From positions 1 through 40,697 of the forward strand of contig URFM01000034.1 of NCBI GenBank assembly GCA_900547035.1: DNA of 40,697 bases, in the 5' to 3' direction. The position numbers were made by a program, and so were the translations under genes. A model generated the notes under the pieces. The model was not told the DNA's origin, searched no databases, and was given only the letters and a program-made list of their open reading frames with translations. Below, one piece after another: positions 16,791 to 25,236 of this stretch (position 1 is its first letter; every line of letters starts with the position of its first letter). The stretch is from an uncultured Clostridium sp. (GTDB lineage: Bacteria; Bacillota; Clostridia; Lachnospirales; Lachnospiraceae).

Positions 16791-19259
16791 TCAACGAATC
16801 ATTTTCCCACATATAAAATCATTTCCAAGGGACTGGAAATATGTCGTCGCATCGCCCAGGCCCATCTTATAGCTTTCTCCCGAGGAAGAATCTGTAATCG
16901 TTATATTGTAGGTATCGTATCCCGTAATGCGCACCGCGCCGTTCTCTGTATAGGCGATAACCGGATAGCCTTTATCAATAAAGTACAAGACCTGATTTAA
17001 ATCGCAGCCCCGGGCATCAATTAACATCAAGCCGTCTTCGTACAGGGTATTTTCGCTGAAACCGGATAAGTGCCTCTCCATCGCGCTGCCGCCTTCGTTT
17101 CTGGAAGACGCGGCATTTCTCCGGTTAATCCGGTCCCAAAGAATATGCTGGTTTTCATCCGTCACCAAGCCCATGTCATCGTACGCCGCGTCTACCGCTT
17201 CTTTAAACTCCGTAAAGCTTCCAAGGAATCGTCCCTGAGCGTAAGCGCAGAAGATTACATTACCTCTGTCCTCCCGGGACACCGTTGCCGCAGCCGCCAT
17301 CACATTGTCACGATAGGAATAGCTGGAGGGCTCCCGAGTCTGCAGCGGCTGATCCACCGTTTGATCCAGCTGCACAAAGTATCTTTTTCCCATATCTTGG
17401 GAAACATACCATCCAATTCCTTCCAAAGGATCAATTGAAATATCCTCATTGCATACAATCGTGTCCTCATTTTGGAAAACATAGCTCTGGTCCGATACTT
17501 TTACCATCCGGTTCAAATGGATTCTACCATCCTGCACGTTCACATCAGAAATATAGATCCCCTCTTCCTGATACTGGCTTTCTACTTCCATATCTGTTCC
17601 AATAATATACAAAGCATACATCGGAAGTTCCCGGACTCTTCCATTGGAAATCCACTGGTCTGTCTGGTGTCCCAGACCGTAAATCAGATCGCTTCCCACA
17701 AAACCAAGAACCTGAATATAATCTCCCTGATCTGCCTGGATTTCGTCCTTCTGGGCCGTATTCAAATCCATTACATGAATTCTGTCGTTTTGTCCCGGAT
17801 TCGTCTCTTCCTTCCATGCAATTCTCTGCTGATTGCTGCTGACCGCATATTCCCCCAATGTCAGCCCTCTGGCTACCACTACCAGTTCATTGCTGCTTAA
17901 ATCAATACCGCAAATGGACTGGTTTAAAAGCAGATAAAGCATCTCATTTTCATTGAGATAAGCCAGCTGATTCAGCTCCCATTGAAGAGACTCAAAGGAT
18001 TCCTCCACCGGAATAAAAATGTTTTCCTGTACCGTATCCCGATTTTGTATATAGTGATATAGGGTTACGCCCATCTGTCCTTCCGCCGTTCCCCGGTTCA
18101 TGTAGCCATACACCAGAAAATACACGTCTCCATTATCCCTTACAGACAAAATCTTTATGTCATGGCTGTCATAGCTGCTTCTTATGTCTTCATCTCCGAC
18201 ACCGGCAAAGGAAAAAATTCTCAGCAGCTCTCCTTCCTCCTGGTCATACCGCCAAAGCTCCCGATTCGTTTCAAACGCAATATAGGTATGATCGGGGCTC
18301 TTTAGGCTGCTCACCATCTGATCGTTGGTAATTCCCAGCATCAAACGCTTTCCGCTGATCTCCGGCTGAATTTCAGAAAACACCTCATCCGCCTGCCGGC
18401 TGTAGTTCATCATATAGATCCGCTGCTCGTTCCATCGCATGGTGTAGTAATCCTTCACATCCAAAGTACGGACCTGATTCGCGGAATCTGTCAAATGGAT
18501 CTGGTAGCATACCTGAACCTGCCCCATGGTCCCGTCCAACTCTTTCAAGGTTACGGAAGGGTCTCCAACCATTTCCGCCTTCAGCCCGTACCAGGTTAAA
18601 TGATCAAAGCTGGTGCGGATGGTTGTCATGCCCAGGGAGCTGTTGTCCTCGCTGGGATCTGTTTCCAGATAGGAAACCAGATCTCTGGCTGTCTGATTAT
18701 TCAGAGATTTCCTGGAAAATTCTTCCGCCAGCTGGATAAAATCCGCCCCATATGTGTAATCAGACCACAAAATTCTGGTATAATAATTGATTTTGCTCTC
18801 CCCCGTATCCAATATCAGGGTCAGCAAATAGGGTTCTTCTTTTGTAATTAAATTCTGGATCGGAAGAGCCGCGTAGATACCATCTTCTCTCTGCTCCCAG
18901 GATTCAAGCCGGGTATTCTCTACCAGACGGTCCATGGACAAATTGCGTATTTCATATTGAATTTCCGTAACTGTATTTCCATAATTTTCAATTATAATTT
19001 CCAGTTCCCGGTTCTCCGGAAGAAGCGTAATGGAGGATCTGGCCACCGCATTTCCCAGATCCTGGACGTATCCGTGCATAGGATTCACTTTTCTTCCGTC
19101 CATAGCAGCATATACCACCGGCAGATGAGGCTCAGTCATGGAAGCATAGATGGTCTCTTCTTTTTCCATGGTATTCTGAGCACTTATAAAGTAAAATATT
19201 AAGGCTGCTATAAAAACCAAAAGCAGCACAATCGTTTTTCTTATTATTTCTTTTTTCAT
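16791..19259 (-). CDS. Membrane-anchored protein with C39-like terminal domain
   Basis: An 822-aa protein that I do not recognise by name. Residues 8-27 are an uncleaved-looking transmembrane anchor (TIVLLLVFIAALIFYFISAQ). The rest should lie outside. Residues 40-300 are rich in beta strands, and about 300-650 contain propeller-like segments (AFETNRELWRYDQEEGELLR). The last 85 residues resemble the second half of peptidase C39-type domains: NQVLYFIDKGYPVIAYTENG, VRITGYD, then a turn DSSSGESY. The usual catalytic His position before TGYD is not His, and no active-site Cys motif is visible upstream, so the domain is probably non-catalytic. It is monocistronic between murA and the Pro-rich gene. 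Confidence 0.75.
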   Translation of the reverse strand: MKKEIIRKTIVLLLVFIAALIFYFISAQNTMEKEETIYASMTEPHLPVVYAAMDGRKVNPMHGYVQDLGNAVARSSITLLPENRELEIIIENYGNTVTEIQYEIRNLSMDRLVENTRLESWEQREDGIYAALPIQNLITKEEPYLLTLILDTGESKINYYTRILWSDYTYGADFIQLAEEFSRKSLNNQTARDLVSYLETDPSEDNSSLGMTTIRTSFDHLTWYGLKAEMVGDPSVTLKELDGTMGQVQVCYQIHLTDSANQVRTLDVKDYYTMRWNEQRIYMMNYSRQADEVFSEIQPEISGKRLMLGITNDQMVSSLKSPDHTYIAFETNRELWRYDQEEGELLRIFSFAGVGDEDIRSSYDSHDIKILSVRDNGDVYFLVYGYMNRGTAEGQMGVTLYHYIQNRDTVQENIFIPVEESFESLQWELNQLAYLNENEMLYLLLNQSICGIDLSSNELVVVARGLTLGEYAVSSNQQRIAWKEETNPGQNDRIHVMDLNTAQKDEIQADQGDYIQVLGFVGSDLIYGLGHQTDQWISNGRVRELPMYALYIIGTDMEVESQYQEEGIYISDVNVQDGRIHLNRMVKVSDQSYVFQNEDTIVCNEDISIDPLEGIGWYVSQDMGKRYFVQLDQTVDQPLQTREPSSYSYRDNVMAAAATVSREDRGNVIFCAYAQGRFLGSFTEFKEAVDAAYDDMGLVTDENQHILWDRINRRNAASSRNEGGSAMERHLSGFSENTLYEDGLMLIDARGCDLNQVLYFIDKGYPVIAYTENGAVRITGYDTYNITITDSSSGESYKMGLGDATTYFQSLGNDFICGKMIR

Positions 19260-19363
19260 ATTTGCCTTTTATCCGAATTAAACTGATTTTCTTTATCCGG
19301 CCGGAGCCTGAAAAGAAAACACGCAGTCCCAAATAGTTACATTTCCGCAATCATTTCTATTCT

Positions 19364-19392
19364 ATATAATAACCGTCGAAACTACAAGTTAA
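19364..19392 (-). promoter_or_regulatory. Possible promoter of the 822-aa gene
   Basis: TTAACT, 17 bases, TTATAT on the minus strand, about 105 bases before the gene. Moderate match only. Confidence 0.3.
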
Positions 19393-19480
19393 TCTTTTCA
19401 TAAATTTTTCGTAACAGTTTAATACGGCAGGAACATTACATTTTTCCGCCATTCTCTCTTCGTTTTAACCGTTCTCAGCC

Positions 19481-19549
19481 AAAATGCTCTGAAAGCATTT
19501 CCCGGCAGAACGCAGACAGCGTCTGATTTGAAATACTCTCAGAGCATTT
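19481..19549 (-). terminator. Hairpin after the Pro-rich gene
   Basis: Perfect 11-base arms AAATGCTCTGA (19482-19492) and TCAGAGCATTT (19539-19549) enclose a smaller CAGAC/GTCTG stem. A short T-tract follows on both strands, so it may stop transcription from the gene on the right. Confidence 0.5.
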
Positions 19550-19551
19550 TT

Positions 19552-20346
19552 TTATGTTGGCGCGGCGGAACAAAATCCCAGGCGGCACCTGCGGCGGTAG
19601 ATTTCATTAAGCAGCAGCACTTTAACCATATCGTTCATCCAGGAATTTCCTGGTCTGTGGTACGAACCCCAGCGCTCCTCATTCCAGGAATTTAAATCCT
19701 GTGTATAAAGGGAATTTCCACCCGTACAGGAACAGCCCGGCCCCTGGGGCCTGGATGGCGGCCTCCATCCCGGGCCTTGAGGCGGTCTCGGGCCTGGCGG
19801 CATCCCCGGACCCTGAGGCGGCCTCGGACCTGGCGGCATCCCCGGACCCTGGGGCGGTCTCGGACCTGGCGGCATCCCCGGACCCTGAGGCGGTCTCGGA
19901 CCTGGCGGCATCCCCGGATCCTGGGGCGGTCTCGGACCCTGAGGCGGCCGGCCCGGTCTCATGGGATATCTTCCAAAGCCTATTATTTCCTGGGTTTGAA
20001 CGGAATCTTTTTCATTCTCTTCCTCCTGGCCCTCGCCTTCCGGCTGGTTTTCTCCTGGTTCAGTCTCAACCCCCAACCGTTTTTCTTCCCTCTTCAGCCA
20101 TTCCAATTCATTTTCTCTGGGCCAATTCTCCTCTTTCTGCCAAAGGCTTTGAATGTCCATGGTTCTTTCTGCCATAATGCTTCCGCAGATGGAATCACAC
20201 ATCCGGTCAATCATTATCTCCTCCGGATATTGGTCATAGATTGGACTGTTTTGATATTCCATCCGGTCACAAGCCTCAGAAACATACTGCTGAATCATTT
20301 TGACTCCTGAGGGGTACATGCTCATAAGATAATCTAAATCATCCAT
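19552..20346 (-). CDS. Pro/Gly-repeat protein of unknown function
   Basis: A 264-aa protein with no signal peptide. Residues 1-80 form a helical module with MDDLDYLMSMYPSGVKMIQQ and several Cys. A short acidic stretch follows, then a Pro-Gly-Arg region including four identical 12-residue units PGMPPGPRPPQG. The end, about 70 residues, contains CSCTGG and a helix MVKVLLLNEIYRRRCRLGFC. The N- and C-terminal pieces resemble small clostridial proteins of spore or coat type, but I cannot assign it. An AGGAGG site lies 9 bases before the ATG. Repeats of this kind often form extended, collagen-like or coat-associated segments. Confidence 0.7.
   Translation of the reverse strand: MDDLDYLMSMYPSGVKMIQQYVSEACDRMEYQNSPIYDQYPEEIMIDRMCDSICGSIMAERTMDIQSLWQKEENWPRENELEWLKREEKRLGVETEPGENQPEGEGQEEENEKDSVQTQEIIGFGRYPMRPGRPPQGPRPPQDPGMPPGPRPPQGPGMPPGPRPPQGPGMPPGPRPPQGPGMPPGPRPPQGPGWRPPSRPQGPGCSCTGGNSLYTQDLNSWNEERWGSYHRPGNSWMNDMVKVLLLNEIYRRRCRLGFCSAAPT
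19774..19917 (-). repeat. Four 36-bp tandem repeats coding PGMPPGPRPPQG
   Basis: Four in-frame 36-base units with few base differences, flanked by diverged partial units on both sides. The high identity suggests recent copy-number change. Confidence 0.92.
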
Positions 20347-20419
20347 TCCATCGCTCCTCCTTTTCTCTCATTTCATCATATGCCTGAAAAAAGGATTTCG
20401 GAACCAGTATTTAAGACTT

Positions 20420-20450
20420 CAGGCGGCAAAACTTCCCGTTCTGCCGCCTG
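20420..20450 (-). terminator. Hairpin after the parA-parB-DUF4446 operon
   Basis: A perfect 9-base stem CAGGCGGCA/TGCCGCCTG lies downstream of the DUF4446 stop. The T-tract on the minus strand is poor, so termination is likely but not certain. Confidence 0.5.
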
Positions 20451-20508
20451 TTAATCTTTTCCTGCTTTTCTCAATTATTAGATACCAGTTTCAATGTGGA
20501 TCGAGTTC

Positions 20509-21021
20509 TTAAGACCGTTTAACATAACCCATAGCCTGTTCCAGGGCTTCCTGCTCTTCATTTCCCAGCACAATCTCCGTCTGCCCCATATCCACTTCCT
20601 TTACATAGATATAGCAGCCTTCCCGGCTGTGAACGCAGTTTAAAATAAATCCGCTGTTGGTATAATCCAAAAGAGCGATTGCCGTACTCAAATTTCCGCC
20701 CATTCCTTTAAATGCATTGTATTTTACGATTCCCAATTTTTGGAATGAGGCTCTGGAATTTCGGTTCAGGGATCTCATCGCATCCTTAGTGGCCCGATCT
20801 TCCGCTTTTAAATTCTTAATCTCGTCGATTTGGTCTAAAATAACATCCTCCAGCGATTCCGCATCTTTACCTCTCATAAAATAGTCAAATTTACGGTCCA
20901 GTCTGCGGATTTTGCTGAATGCCCACGCGATCAGAATCAAAAGAATGGCAATCAGCACCAGAAATACGATCATTATATATATCGGATCAAATGGAAGCTG
21001 ATTCAAAATACTATTTTCCAT
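20509..21021 (-). CDS. DUF4446 membrane protein
   Basis: A 170-aa protein of the DUF4446 family, which is regularly found next to parB in clostridia. Residues 13-35 are a transmembrane helix (YIMIVFLVLIAILLILIAWA). A charged helix with LDRKFDYFMRGKDAESLEDV follows, and then the conserved C-terminal part with LGIVKYNAFKGMGGNLSTAI. Reading is open from 21042, but the ATG at 21021 has AAGGAG 11 bases upstream and gives the usual short N-terminus. It is 28 bases after parB and probably cotranscribed. Its function is not established. Confidence 0.85.
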   Translation of the reverse strand: MENSILNQLPFDPIYIMIVFLVLIAILLILIAWAFSKIRRLDRKFDYFMRGKDAESLEDVILDQIDEIKNLKAEDRATKDAMRSLNRNSRASFQKLGIVKYNAFKGMGGNLSTAIALLDYTNSGFILNCVHSREGCYIYVKEVDMGQTEIVLGNEEQEALEQAMGYVKRS

Positions 21022-21049
21022 ATTTATTCTTTCTCCTTGCAACCTCTGT

Positions 21050-21994
21050 CTATCGAATGGACTCGATCATCTCTACAATTCGCTCAAGCTCAGCCTCTGA
21101 ATAGTATTCGATTTCGATTCTTCCTTTATTCTTATCCTTATTATGAATCGTTACCTTCGTGCCCATTACAGTTTTCATCCGCTCCTCCAGATTCTGGTAG
21201 ATGAAATTAATATTTTTTTCCTGCTTTTTCGGTTTATCCTTCTCCTCCGCTTCTCTTATAAGACGTTTGACCAGCCGTTCTGTTTCCCGAACGCTTAATT
21301 TATCTTCCATAATCATCTTTGCCGCTTTCAGCTGCATCTCAGGATCTTCCAGTCCCAGCAATGCCCTTGCGTGGCCGCTGGAAATTACATTTTCAATAAC
21401 CATATTTTGGATGCCTTCATCCAGCTTTAAAAGCCTCATGGCATTGGTAATGGTTGTCCGATTTTTCGCTACTTTGGCAGCGATTTCTTCTTGTTTCAGT
21501 CCGAACTCCTGAATCAGCCTCTGATAAGCCTTGGCTTCTTCAATCGGATTTAAATCCTCTCTCTGAAGGTTTTCAATCAGAGCTACTTCCATGGATTCCT
21601 GAGGAGTATACTGCCGAATTACAACGGGAACCTCTTTTAAACCAGCCAGCTTAGCCGCTCTCCACCGCCTCTCACCGGCAATAATCTCATAAAGTCCATC
21701 CTTCTTTTGAACCAAAAGAGGCTGGAGGACACCATGCAGCTTAATAGATTCTGCCAGCTCTTCCATCTGTTCCTGATCGAATTTTTTTCTGGGCTGAGAT
21801 TGATTAGGCTCAATTAACGCTACTTTCACCATCTGTTCACCCGCCGTTCCATCCTCTTGTGCTGTATTTCCCGGGTCAGATGTTCCTTTCTTCCGAGCAG
21901 ACTCTCTGATTTTATGCTCCTCTTCTTCCCGACTGATTACATCTTCTCCAAAAATCGCCCCCAGGCCTTTTCCTAATCCTTTTTTTGCCATCAC
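21050..21994 (-). CDS. parB: Chromosome-partitioning protein ParB
   Basis: Binds parS and spreads along origin DNA as a CTP-dependent clamp. It has 314 aa. The N-terminal tail KGLGKGLGAIFGED is the ParA-contacting segment. The CTP-binding core has QSQPRKKFDQEQMEELAESI and the GERRWRAAKLAGL box. A helix-turn-helix (LKQEEIAAKVAKNRTTITNA) recognises parS, and a C-terminal dimerisation part follows. Its start overlaps the parA stop by 4 bases (ATGA), a sign of coupled translation. Two consensus parS sites lie 1-2.4 kb away in the same window. Confidence 0.96.
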   Translation of the reverse strand: MMAKKGLGKGLGAIFGEDVISREEEEHKIRESARKKGTSDPGNTAQEDGTAGEQMVKVALIEPNQSQPRKKFDQEQMEELAESIKLHGVLQPLLVQKKDGLYEIIAGERRWRAAKLAGLKEVPVVIRQYTPQESMEVALIENLQREDLNPIEEAKAYQRLIQEFGLKQEEIAAKVAKNRTTITNAMRLLKLDEGIQNMVIENVISSGHARALLGLEDPEMQLKAAKMIMEDKLSVRETERLVKRLIREAEEKDKPKKQEKNINFIYQNLEERMKTVMGTKVTIHNKDKNKGRIEIEYYSEAELERIVEMIESIR

Positions 21995-22761
21995 AAATCT
22001 TCTCCTCTGCTCATCACTTCAGCCGCCAGCATCCGATAACTCTCTGCCCCAGTAGAACGGCTGTCATATTGATTAATAGACATCCCGTGACTTGGCGCTT
22101 CTGCCAGTCTCACATTTCTTGGTATAATTGTCTTGTAAATGGTTCGATTTAAGTTGCTTTTTACATTCTCCACTACTTCCAATGACAAATTCGTTCGGGC
22201 ATCATACATGGTAAATACAACCCCCTCCAGCTCCAGGCTCGGATTCAGTTTTTTCTTTACTAAATCTACAGTCCGAAGAACTTGTCCCAAACCCTCCAAA
22301 GCATAATACTCGCACTGGATTGGTACGATTACCGTATCTGCCGCCGTAAGGGCATTGATTGTCAAAATGTTTAAAGATGGAGGACAGTCGATAATAATAA
22401 AATCATAGTCATCTCTCACCTCATCCAAATATCCTCTAAGCAGCTTTTCCTTATCGTCAACTTCCTGAAATTCAATCTCGGCTCCTGCCAGATTCATATC
22501 TGAGGGAAGAACATCCAGATTCTTCTGTATTTCATAAACACAGCATTGATCAAAAGTACATTCTTCTGTCAGCATATCATATACCGTATTTTCAATATCC
22601 TCTCTCTCCAACCCAAGGCCGCTGGTAGCATTGCCCTGAGGATCAAAATCTACCAAAAGTACATGCTGACCCACTTCGGCCAGACAGGCTGAGAGATTGA
22701 TCGCCGTAGTGGTCTTTCCAACTCCACCCTTTTGATTTGTAATCGCAATAATTCTTGCCAT
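21991..22761 (-). CDS. parA: Chromosome-partitioning ATPase ParA/Soj
   Basis: Deviant Walker-type ATPase, 256 aa, that works with ParB in origin segregation and can affect replication initiation in related bacteria. Motifs are ITNQKGGVGKTTTAINLSAC (Walker A), VDFDPQGNAT and IDCPPSLNIL. Reading is open to 22800, but the ATG at 22761 with AAAGGA upstream starts at MARIIAITNQKGG as in the family. A leader of over 200 bases separates it from its likely promoter. Confidence 0.96.
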   Translation of the reverse strand: MARIIAITNQKGGVGKTTTAINLSACLAEVGQHVLLVDFDPQGNATSGLGLEREDIENTVYDMLTEECTFDQCCVYEIQKNLDVLPSDMNLAGAEIEFQEVDDKEKLLRGYLDEVRDDYDFIIIDCPPSLNILTINALTAADTVIVPIQCEYYALEGLGQVLRTVDLVKKKLNPSLELEGVVFTMYDARTNLSLEVVENVKSNLNRTIYKTIIPRNVRLAEAPSHGMSINQYDSRSTGAESYRMLAAEVMSRGEDL

Positions 22762-22994
22762 ATAAAATTCCTTTCTGAAAGGAGCCTTCCCCAATAACAA
22801 CAGACTAACCGCAGGAATTTCCAGAAATACCGCCTTCCAGTCTGTTAAATATAGAATGTTTGCAGCTATTCAGGACAGCATGCAAGGACAGGCAAAAGTA
22901 GGCGTCAAATTTGCCTGCCAACAAAGTGTTTCCTGCCTATATACATTTTTCCATGCTTCGCATCAGAGTTTTCACTCTCGCGTTGTACGAAAGA

Positions 22995-23003
22995 ATTATA
23001 CCA
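22995..23003 (-). promoter_or_regulatory. Extended -10 promoter for parA
   Basis: TGGTATAAT on the minus strand, with no good -35 box, about 235 bases before parA. The leader between them can form a stem AGGCAAA/TTTGCCT. Confidence 0.45.
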
Positions 23004-23061
23004 TACACATTTGTATTTTCCTATTAGAAATTCGACGAAACTTTATTATTTTTTCCTTAAA

Positions 23062-23077
23062 TGTTTCACGTGAAACA
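23062..23077. promoter_or_regulatory. parS: parS site 1
   Basis: TGTTTCACGTGAAACA, a perfect 16-base palindrome identical to the parS consensus that ParB binds. It lies in the intergenic region between parA and the hydrolase. Confidence 0.97.
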
Positions 23078-23162
23078 TGAAATCCTGCAAAGACATATAT
23101 ACACATACTGGAAATATGTGGAATCTTTCGGAACTCTTGCGCAATTTGTAAATTCTCTTTTG

Positions 23163-23191
23163 TTGTATAAAGTCACCGAATGTATTATAAT
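23163..23191 (+). promoter_or_regulatory. Promoter of the hydrolase-nfo pair
   Basis: TTGTAT, 17 bases, TATAAT on the plus strand, about 125 bases before the hydrolase gene. The leader contains a weak dyad between 23230 and 23280. Confidence 0.65.
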
Positions 23192-23316
23192 GATACCAAG
23201 TTCAAAAACATAGCACAAAAAATGCCTTGCTTTTATTGTCCTTTGCGTTCGTCCATCCGAAGGGCTGAAGACAAATAAAGACTTTGCACCGTTATCAATT
23301 TAAACAAGGAGTCTAT

Positions 23317-24267
23317 ATGAAAACCAGGAATAAATTACTGACACTTCTTGCACTGTCCGCAGGAACCGCTGCAGCTACGGCAGTTGTAAATAAATGCATC
23401 AAAATTGCGGCCACATCCAGAAATCTTTTAAGTGAATCAGAGTCGCTTTGTTTCAAATGGCGTCTGGGAAATATTCATTATACCAAAACAGGAAGCGGTA
23501 AGCCCCTTCTTTTAATTCATGATCTGACACCTGCTTCCAGTGGTTTTGAATGGCATTATCTGATCGATAAGCTTTCCCAATCCTATACGGTATACACTAT
23601 GGATCTTTTGGGATGCGGGCGTTCCGAGAAACCTAATCTGACCTACACCAATTATCTCTACGTTCAACTGATTTCAGATTTCATTCAATCTGAAATCGGT
23701 CACCGAACAGATGTCATTGCTACCGGTTCCTCATCTTCTCTGATTGTCATGGCCTGCGCCAACCGTTCAGAGCTGTTTGACCGCTTAATGCTTATTAATC
23801 CGGACACCATATTGTCATGCAGCCAAGTTCCGGGAAAACACGCAAAACTTTATAAAGTGATTTTGGATTTGCCTGTGATTGGAACTCTTCTTTACTATAT
23901 ATCCGTCAGCCGAAAGGCGTTGACAGAGGAATTCCAGAAAAATAACTATTATAATCCATACTCTGTTCGAAGCAGTACGATTGATGCCTATCTGGAAGCA
24001 GCCCATTTAGGAGAATCGCCAAAATCGATTTACGCAAGCGTCCATTGTCTGTACACAAAATGTAATATTGTCAACGCTTTGAAAAAAATCGACAACAGTA
24101 TTTCCCTTCTGGGCGGTGATGGAATTGACTTTATGAAGGAGCGCTTACAGGAATATCAGGAATATAATTCCGCTATCGAATATTCTCTAATTCCAAATAC
24201 CAAGCGCCTCCCCCACATGGAAAACCCTGCCGCTGTTTTAAAATATATTGAAACCTACTTCTCATAA
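23317..24267 (+). CDS. Alpha/beta-fold hydrolase
   Basis: A 316-aa protein of the alpha/beta hydrolase fold. Residues 5-24 are hydrophobic (NKLLTLLALSAGTAAATAVV) and may anchor it. The core shows LLLIHDLTPASSGFEW, YTMDLLGCGRSEKP and a nucleophile elbow at ATGSSSSLIVM, where the usual final Gly of GxSxG is Ser. A possible acid lies in LLGGDGIDF and a His in RLPHMENP. The ATG at 23317 has AAGGAG five bases upstream; reading is open to 23284. It precedes nfo on the same strand with a parS in between. Substrate unknown; the elbow change makes activity uncertain. Confidence 0.82.
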   Translation: MKTRNKLLTLLALSAGTAAATAVVNKCIKIAATSRNLLSESESLCFKWRLGNIHYTKTGSGKPLLLIHDLTPASSGFEWHYLIDKLSQSYTVYTMDLLGCGRSEKPNLTYTNYLYVQLISDFIQSEIGHRTDVIATGSSSSLIVMACANRSELFDRLMLINPDTILSCSQVPGKHAKLYKVILDLPVIGTLLYYISVSRKALTEEFQKNNYYNPYSVRSSTIDAYLEAAHLGESPKSIYASVHCLYTKCNIVNALKKIDNSISLLGGDGIDFMKERLQEYQEYNSAIEYSLIPNTKRLPHMENPAAVLKYIETYFS

Positions 24268-24315
24268 GCATTAAACCGCTGTTTTGAACTCAGGATTTGC
24301 CAACGTACAGAGAAA

Positions 24316-24331
24316 TGTTTCACGTGAAACA
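24316..24331. promoter_or_regulatory. parS: parS site 2
   Basis: A second perfect TGTTTCACGTGAAACA, located in the leader of nfo. In the nfo frame it would read MFHVKH, a well-known source of false upstream starts near origins. Confidence 0.97.
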
Positions 24332-24350
24332 CAGAAAGGAATTATACTAT

Positions 24351-25187
24351 ATGCTAACAATCGGCTGCCACTTATCTTCCTCCAAAGGATATGAAGCGAT
24401 GGCCAAGACCGCCATTCAAATTGGAGCAAATACATTTCAATTTTTTACCAGAAATCCCAGAGGAGGAAACGCAAAGGCAATTAATCCCAAAGATATAGAA
24501 GTTTTCAAAAGAATCACAGCAGAGCACAACATTACTCCAATCCTTGCTCATGCGCCATACACACTGAATGCCTGCTCCGCTGATCCGAAACTGAGGGACT
24601 TTGCCAGACGGACGATGGCAGATGATTTGAGCCGGATGGAGTATACCCCAGGAAATCTCTACAATTTTCATCCTGGAAGCCATGTTAAGCAGGGAGTAGA
24701 AGTCGGTATTTCCTACATTTCCCAGATGCTAAATGAACTGCTCACCGCAGATTGCTCAACTACGGTTTTGCTTGAAACTATGGCAGGAAAAGGCAGTGAA
24801 ATTGGCTCCCGCTTTGAAGAAATAAGAGAAATTTTAGACCGAATAGACCTTGATGAAAAAATGGGCGTATGTCTGGACACCTGTCATGTATGGGATGGAG
24901 GATACGACATCGTTAATCACCTGGACGAGGTGCTTACTGAATTTGACCGAATCATTGGCTTAAATCGTCTCAAAGCCATTCATTTGAATAACAGTCAAAA
25001 TGAAATAGGTTCCCATAAAGACCGGCACGCCACCTTAGTCTCAGGAAAAATCCCACTGGAAGCCCTGGTTCGGATCATCAATCACCCGGCTCTTCGCCAT
25101 CTGCCTTTCTATCTGGAAACGCCCAATGAATTACCTGGATATGCAAAAGAGATTCAACTGATGCGAGAAATGTACCGCGAAATATAA
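24351..25187 (+). CDS. nfo: Endonuclease IV
   Basis: AP endonuclease of base-excision repair, 278 aa, the normal size. The family signatures are present: [36 protein letters not shown] and [17 protein letters not shown], which supply the Glu, Asp and His ligands for three zinc ions. Reading is open from 24297 through the parS, but the ATG at 24351 follows AAAGGA and gives [13 protein letters not shown], the usual beginning. It converges with rsmG at a shared terminator. Confidence 0.95.
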   Translation: MLTIGCHLSSSKGYEAMAKTAIQIGANTFQFFTRNPRGGNAKAINPKDIEVFKRITAEHNITPILAHAPYTLNACSADPKLRDFARRTMADDLSRMEYTPGNLYNFHPGSHVKQGVEVGISYISQMLNELLTADCSTTVLLETMAGKGSEIGSRFEEIREILDRIDLDEKMGVCLDTCHVWDGGYDIVNHLDEVLTEFDRIIGLNRLKAIHLNNSQNEIGSHKDRHATLVSGKIPLEALVRIINHPALRHLPFYLETPNELPGYAKEIQLMREMYREI

Positions 25188-25203
25188 AGTACCTGCAATG
25201 TTT

Positions 25204-25236
25204 AAAAGAGCCGCTGTTTATTTCAGCGGCTCTTTT
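25204..25236. terminator. Bidirectional terminator between nfo and rsmG
   Basis: A perfect 13-base stem AAAAGAGCCGCTG/CAGCGGCTCTTTT with a 7-base loop. It serves both convergent genes, and the rsmG stop codon lies in its loop. Confidence 0.92.

Noticed and set aside
19774..19917. CRISPR-like tandem repeats
   Set aside because: The units are directly adjacent with no spacers and are in frame within a coding gene.
19701..20310. Two plus-strand repeat-rich frames opposite the Pro/Gly protein
   Set aside because: They arise from the 36-base repeats in other frames; the minus-strand gene has the better start site and sensible composition.
22856..23080. Plus-strand frame across parS and the parA leader
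   Set aside because: It ends in the translated parS palindrome and has no ribosome site or family resemblance.
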